10,784 nucleotides of DNA, taken from Melioribacter roseus. GTDB lineage: Bacteria; Bacteroidota; Ignavibacteria; Ignavibacteriales; Melioribacteraceae. Below, piece after piece: positions 8,152-10,784 of this stretch. The DNA lies in NCBI GenBank assembly GCA_020724325.1, contig DYHC01000025.1:1-10784 (forward strand). Direction: 5' to 3'. Position numbers and translations under genes: made by a program. How positions within the stretch are numbered: position 1 is the first letter of the stretch; each line of letters opens with the position of its first letter. The notes beneath the pieces are model-generated. The model saw only the letters and a list, made by a program, of their open reading frames with translations, was not told where the DNA came from and searched no databases.

Positions 8152-9375
8152 ATGAAGTTTACAAGTAATCCAACCACAATGAATTTAAAATCGATACTCA
8201 TCGTTATAGGTGTTGCTATTGCCTTTGGAACACTCTTTTATACTCAGGATATTGTTAATAAACTTCAGGAAAGAGAACGTCAGATTGTTCAGCTTTACGC
8301 TAACAGTCTCGAATACGCAACTAGTTCAGATAATATTTCAAGCGACTTTACATTTATTTTTGAAAACATAATACGCAGAATTGATTTCCCTATGATAATT
8401 ACTGATGGAAACGATAACATAATTTCTACCCAGGAAGGAAGGGGTTATAAAAACATTCCTATCGATAAAAAGATAAGTGAAGCAAAACTGGAAAGTTTTC
8501 TAAAAGAAAAATTATCGGAACTAAAGGAAACTCACCAGTCAATTAATGTAAAAACACCTGATGGAATTACTATTCAAAAAATTTATTTTGGTGATTCAGA
8601 AACTGTTAAAAAATTAAAATACTACCCTTACTTTCAAATTTTATTTGCAATACTTTTTATAACTATTGCTTACTTCAGTTTTAGCTACATAAAAAAAAGT
8701 GAACAGAGTAATATTTGGGTAGGAATGGCAAAAGAAACTGCTCATCAGCTGGGAACACCTATTTCGAGCTTACTCGGCTGGATGGAGATCTTAAAAATGA
8801 ATCATAATAATCCAGCCAAAGTGCTAGACAGCATTGATGAAATTAACAACGACCTTGCAAGATTAAATAAGATTACAAAAAGGTTCTCAAAAATCGGCTC
8901 AAAACCCGATCTTATATATGATTCGCCCATTGAATCAATAGAAAGAGTTATAAAGTATTTTGAAAGGCGGCTCCCTCAGCTTGGTAAAAATGTAGAAATT
9001 AAGGTTGAAGGAGATAAAAGAATTAAAGCGAAGCTGAATCCCGAACTTTTTGAATGGGTAATCGAAAATCTTATTAAAAATGCTCTCGATGCAATTGAAA
9101 ATAAAGATGGCAAAATTAATTTTTTTGTGTTTGATAATAAAAGAAGTCTGGAAATTGAAGTATCCGATAATGGTAAAGGAATAGAGCACAATAAAAGAAA
9201 GGAAATTTTTCGTCCGGGTTATTCTACTAAACGGAGAGGATGGGGCTTAGGGTTAAGCTTATCAAAGAGGATTATTGAAAATTATCATAAAGGAAAAATT
9301 TATGTAAAAAATTCTGCTATCAATGAAGGAACTACTTTCAAGATTATTCTAAGAAAAGCGGAAAATATTACTTGA
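8152..9375 (+). CDS. Membrane-bound sensor histidine kinase (orphan)
   Basis: A 407-residue two-TM kinase. TM1 is at about 14-31, an outer loop spans about 32-158, and TM2 is about 159-180. The loop contains a short PAS-like stretch (FPMIITDGNDNIIST, 79-93). No HAMP domain is obvious; TM2 leads almost directly to the H-box KETAHQLGTPISSLLGW, with phospho-acceptor H198. The ATP domain has an N-box WVIENLIKNALDAIE (N306, N310), a G1 box SDNGKGI (D339), EIFRPGYST as F-box, and a G2 box RGWGLGLSLSKRI. All motifs needed for kinase activity are present. No receiver domain or response regulator lies next to it, so the partner must be elsewhere. GAGGAG at 8143-8148 precedes the ATG by only three bases; a second in-frame ATG at 8179 (codon 10) lacks a site. 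The AHQLGTP H-box form is common in Bacteroidota-like kinases. Confidence 0.95.
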   Translation: MKFTSNPTTMNLKSILIVIGVAIAFGTLFYTQDIVNKLQERERQIVQLYANSLEYATSSDNISSDFTFIFENIIRRIDFPMIITDGNDNIISTQEGRGYKNIPIDKKISEAKLESFLKEKLSELKETHQSINVKTPDGITIQKIYFGDSETVKKLKYYPYFQILFAILFITIAYFSFSYIKKSEQSNIWVGMAKETAHQLGTPISSLLGWMEILKMNHNNPAKVLDSIDEINNDLARLNKITKRFSKIGSKPDLIYDSPIESIERVIKYFERRLPQLGKNVEIKVEGDKRIKAKLNPELFEWVIENLIKNALDAIENKDGKINFFVFDNKRSLEIEVSDNGKGIEHNKRKEIFRPGYSTKRRGWGLGLSLSKRIIENYHKGKIYVKNSAINEGTTFKIILRKAENIT

Positions 9376-9459
9376 AATTATTTCCGAATTACTTCAAAAA
9401 AATATGTTAACACAAAATTTAATTCCATACTCAATTTTGAATTTCATTATAATTCTAAC

Positions 9460-9524
9460 TTTTTGATTCCGCCGTTGTAAAATTCTACAAAGTTTTTGAT
9501 TGGTATAATCTTTGTAAAATCTAA
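9460..9524 (+). repeat. Imperfect tandem repeat of about 33-37 bases
   Basis: Unit one: TTTTTGATT (9460-9468), six spacer bases, TTGTAAAATTCTA (9475-9487). Unit two: TTTTTGATT (9493-9501), ten spacer bases, TTGTAAAATCTA (9512-9523). The first nine-base block is identical in both. The second block differs by one missing T. The extra four bases in the second spacer create the TATAAT box. A partial third copy of the AATTCTA block is at 9451-9457. It could be an old local duplication or repeated protein-binding sites. Confidence 0.6.
9502..9509 (+). promoter_or_regulatory. Extended -10 promoter box (TG G TATAAT)
   Basis: TGGTATAAT at 9501-9509 (TG at 9501-9502 plus one base, then the consensus hexamer at 9504-9509). 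No good -35 hexamer lies at the expected 16-18 bases upstream, which is tolerable for an extended -10 promoter. It would start transcription near 9516 and serve the candidate small RNA or a long leader of the deaminase gene, if the terminator is read through. Confidence 0.4.
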
Positions 9525-9610
9525 GTTAGTCATCTAGTTTGACTACACATAAGCACCCTCTGTAAACAAATCTAACTGCTGTGGAAGCGCCCTCGACCAC
9601 AGCAGTTTTT
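9516..9610 (+). ncRNA. Candidate small RNA of about 95 nt with two CCCUC motifs
   Basis: A promoter-like box, two hairpins and a terminator line up in the order and spacing of a stand-alone sRNA gene. Hairpin one: TAGTCA (9527-9532) with TGACTA (9540-9545) and a 7-base loop. Hairpin two is the terminator at 9574-9607. The single-stranded linker holds AAGCACCCTC (9551-9560) and the terminator loop holds AAGCGCCCTC (9585-9594), a direct repeat with one mismatch. CCCUC in unpaired RNA is complementary to Shine-Dalgarno sequences. No known RNA family (SRP RNA, 6S, tmRNA, riboswitch) is recognised. Transcription is not proven; the alternative is a long 3' end of the histidine kinase mRNA. Confidence 0.35.
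9574..9610 (+). terminator. Strong intrinsic terminator
   Basis: AACTGCTGTGG (9574-9584) and CCACAGCAGTT (9597-9607) form a perfect 11-base-pair stem with a 12-base loop. The T-run at 9606-9610 overlaps the stem base and is followed by TATATTT. The opposite strand has no comparable T-run, so it acts on the plus strand. It separates the purA/histidine kinase side from the dCMP deaminase/ppk1 side. Confidence 0.85.
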
Positions 9611-9644
9611 ATATTTCCCTCAATTCTAAATCTACCGCATAATA

Positions 9645-9664
9645 AAATTTAATTTCTTAAATTT
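9645..9664. repeat. AT-only palindrome upstream of the dCMP deaminase gene
   Basis: AAATTTAA (9645-9652) and TTAAATTT (9657-9664) are perfect inverted repeats around a TTTC loop, 24 bases before the deaminase ATG. It could be an operator or a weak hairpin. The base composition makes a chance origin plausible. Confidence 0.3.
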
Positions 9665-9688
9665 GCCAATGTACCATATGAGGAATTA

Positions 9689-10183
9689 ATGTCTAATAGA
9701 ATAAAGCGTCCTTCATGGGACGAGTATTTCCTGAAGCTTGCTATGCTTGTATCAGAACGTGCTACCTGCCCAAGAATGCATTGCGGCTGTGTATTAGTAA
9801 AAGAAAAACAGATTTTATCTACTGGATATAACGGTTCAATTCCCGGGGACGAGCATTGTGAAGACGTTGGATGTATGGTTGTAGACAATCATTGTGTAAG
9901 AACAATTCATGCCGAGATGAACGCCATTTTACAATGTTCATCGCATGGTATTAGTACACAAGGCGCCACTGCTTACATTACTAACATGCCATGTACAAAT
10001 TGTGCTAAAGCACTTATTACAGCCGGCATAAAAGAAATTGTTATATTCTCTAATTATCACGATACTTTGGCGGAAGAGTTCCTGGCAAAAGCAAATGTTA
10101 GAATAAAAAGATTGCAGATCCCGGACAATAAAATTGAATATGACCTGGATAATTTTTCCTCAGCTAAAAGGTTTAGCACGTAA
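9689..10183 (+). CDS. dCMP deaminase (zinc-dependent cytidine/deoxycytidylate deaminase family)
   Basis: A 164-residue cytoplasmic enzyme that converts dCMP to dUMP for thymidylate synthesis. Zinc and catalytic residues are all present: TIHAEMNAI (H74, catalytic E76) and MPCTNC (C102, C105). The family-typical substrate stretches GYNGSIPGDEHCED (46-59) and CGCVLVKEKQILSTGYNG are visible, as is the N-terminal KRPSWDEYFLKLA. Length fits the dCMP deaminase/ComEB group. Within this family, activity is often controlled by dCTP and dTTP, which cannot be read from the sequence. GAGGA (9680-9684) lies four bases before the ATG. ppk1 follows after 45 bases with no terminator, so the two may be co-transcribed. 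Confidence 0.95.
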   Translation: MSNRIKRPSWDEYFLKLAMLVSERATCPRMHCGCVLVKEKQILSTGYNGSIPGDEHCEDVGCMVVDNHCVRTIHAEMNAILQCSSHGISTQGATAYITNMPCTNCAKALITAGIKEIVIFSNYHDTLAEEFLAKANVRIKRLQIPDNKIEYDLDNFSSAKRFST

Positions 10184-10228
10184 TAAACAAATACAGAATT
10201 ATAATTAACCGTAGAGACATAGTATTTA

Positions 10229-10784
10229 ATGCTGCTTTCAAGAGAACGTCTTAAGAAATATTATAACCCGGAAAATTTTTTCAACCGCGATTTAAGCTGG
10301 CTGGAGTTTAATAGAAGAGTGTTGGAAGAAGCTCTTAATCCTAATCTACCGCTGCTAGATAGAATAAAGTTTATTTCGATCTTCTTCTCAAATCTTGATG
10401 AATTTTATATGATAAGGATTTCAGGATTAAAGGAACAAATCCGCGCAAATGTATTCGATACTTCTATAGATGGCTTAACTCCACACGAGCAAATCCGATT
10501 AATCGAAAAAAAACTTCAACCCATGATTAAGCAGATATATAGTTATTGGGACAAGAAAATTATTCCTCAACTGCATGAAAATAATATTTTTATATATGAA
10601 CTGAATAAACTAACAAAAGAAGAAAGGGACGGTTTAAATAAATATTTCCTAAAGGAAATTTATCCTATTCTAACACCTTTGGCATTTGATCCCGGAAGAC
10701 CTTTCCCCTACATTTCCAATCTTAGTTTAAGCTTTGCAATTTTAGTTAAAAAAACAAACGGAGAAAAACATTTTGCAAGAGTAA
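10229..10784 (+). CDS. ppk1: Polyphosphate kinase 1, N-terminal part (runs off the right edge)
   Basis: PPK1 makes and consumes inorganic polyphosphate from ATP. 185 codons are visible, about a quarter of the usual near-700-residue enzyme. They cover the N-terminal domain and the start of the next. Family motifs: FFNRDLSWLEFNRRVLEEA (17-35), PLLDRIKFISIFFSNLDEFY (41-60), DGLTPHEQI, and the PILTPLAFDPGRPFPYISNL stretch (about 145-164). The reading frame is open to the last base. The catalytic histidines lie beyond the window. ATG 10229 is the first in-frame start after a TAG at 10220; no strong ribosome binding site is seen. It sits 45 bases after the dCMP deaminase. Confidence 0.97.
   Translation, partial: MLLSRERLKKYYNPENFFNRDLSWLEFNRRVLEEALNPNLPLLDRIKFISIFFSNLDEFYMIRISGLKEQIRANVFDTSIDGLTPHEQIRLIEKKLQPMIKQIYSYWDKKIIPQLHENNIFIYELNKLTKEERDGLNKYFLKEIYPILTPLAFDPGRPFPYISNLSLSFAILVKKTNGEKHFARV

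Larger units (their letters stand above)
9376..9688. other. 313-base intergenic region with regulatory and possibly sRNA content
   Basis: Lies between the histidine kinase stop and the dCMP deaminase ATG. The first 84 bases are AT-rich and show nothing convincing apart from a 20-codon ORF judged to be chance. After that come an imperfect tandem repeat (9460-9524), an extended -10 box (9502-9509), a small hairpin (9527-9545), an intrinsic terminator (9574-9610), and an AT-only palindrome (9645-9664). The separate entries give details. Confidence 0.7.

Noticed and set aside
8935..9191. Minus-strand open frames across the histidine kinase gene
   Set aside because: They lie wholly inside a confident gene with full motifs, overlap each other in different frames, and have no recognisable domain.
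9404..9466. Short hydrophobic ORF of 20 codons after the histidine kinase
   Set aside because: No ribosome binding site, AT-rich DNA that readily encodes Ile/Leu/Phe by chance, and no supporting context.

Overview
The window is AT-rich bacterial chromosome, tightly packed with genes and without mobile elements, rRNA, tRNA or CRISPR. The style (low GC, SpoIIE/STAS/RsbW partner-switching genes, a histidine kinase with an AHQLGTP-type H-box, few strong Shine-Dalgarno sites) suggests a member of the Bacteroidota/Ignavibacteriota/Chlorobiota group, most likely Ignavibacteria. This taxonomic call is inference from gene content and has not been tested by a search.

Left half (1-6098, minus strand): a compact six-gene signalling cluster read right to left. 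It begins with an ECF sigma factor (6098-5499). Immediately after it (TAGATG, no gap) comes a 430-residue single-pass membrane protein of unknown family. Next are an 8-TM/GAF/SpoIIE serine phosphatase, a STAS anti-anti-sigma protein, an RsbW-type anti-sigma kinase, and a second, soluble GAF-GAF-SpoIIE phosphatase that runs off the left edge. Gaps are 0, 32, 18, 23 (or 2, depending on the start chosen) and 1 bases, so one transcript is likely. The sigma gene is preceded by a textbook ECF promoter (GGAAC, 16 bases, CGTC) placed so close to the ATG that the mRNA would be nearly leaderless. This suggests autoregulation and physically couples an ECF sigma factor to a complete phosphatase/antagonist/kinase partner switch. 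It is the most interesting system here.

Middle (6099-6800): a divergent 217-base regulatory region, then a second STAS antagonist (plus strand) with the same phospho-serine motif. A 146-base spacer in front of purA follows and holds a nested inverted repeat.

Right half (6801-10784, plus strand): purA (adenylosuccinate synthetase), an orphan membrane histidine kinase, a 313-base intergenic region, a dCMP deaminase, and the N-terminal third or so of polyphosphate kinase 1. The intergenic region has an imperfect tandem repeat, an extended -10 box, two hairpins and an intrinsic terminator, and may encode a roughly 95-nt small RNA. PurA and dCMP deaminase are nucleotide-metabolism genes. PPK1, the histidine kinase and the sigma/partner-switch cluster fit a general stress or energy-status theme, but that link is inferred only from proximity.
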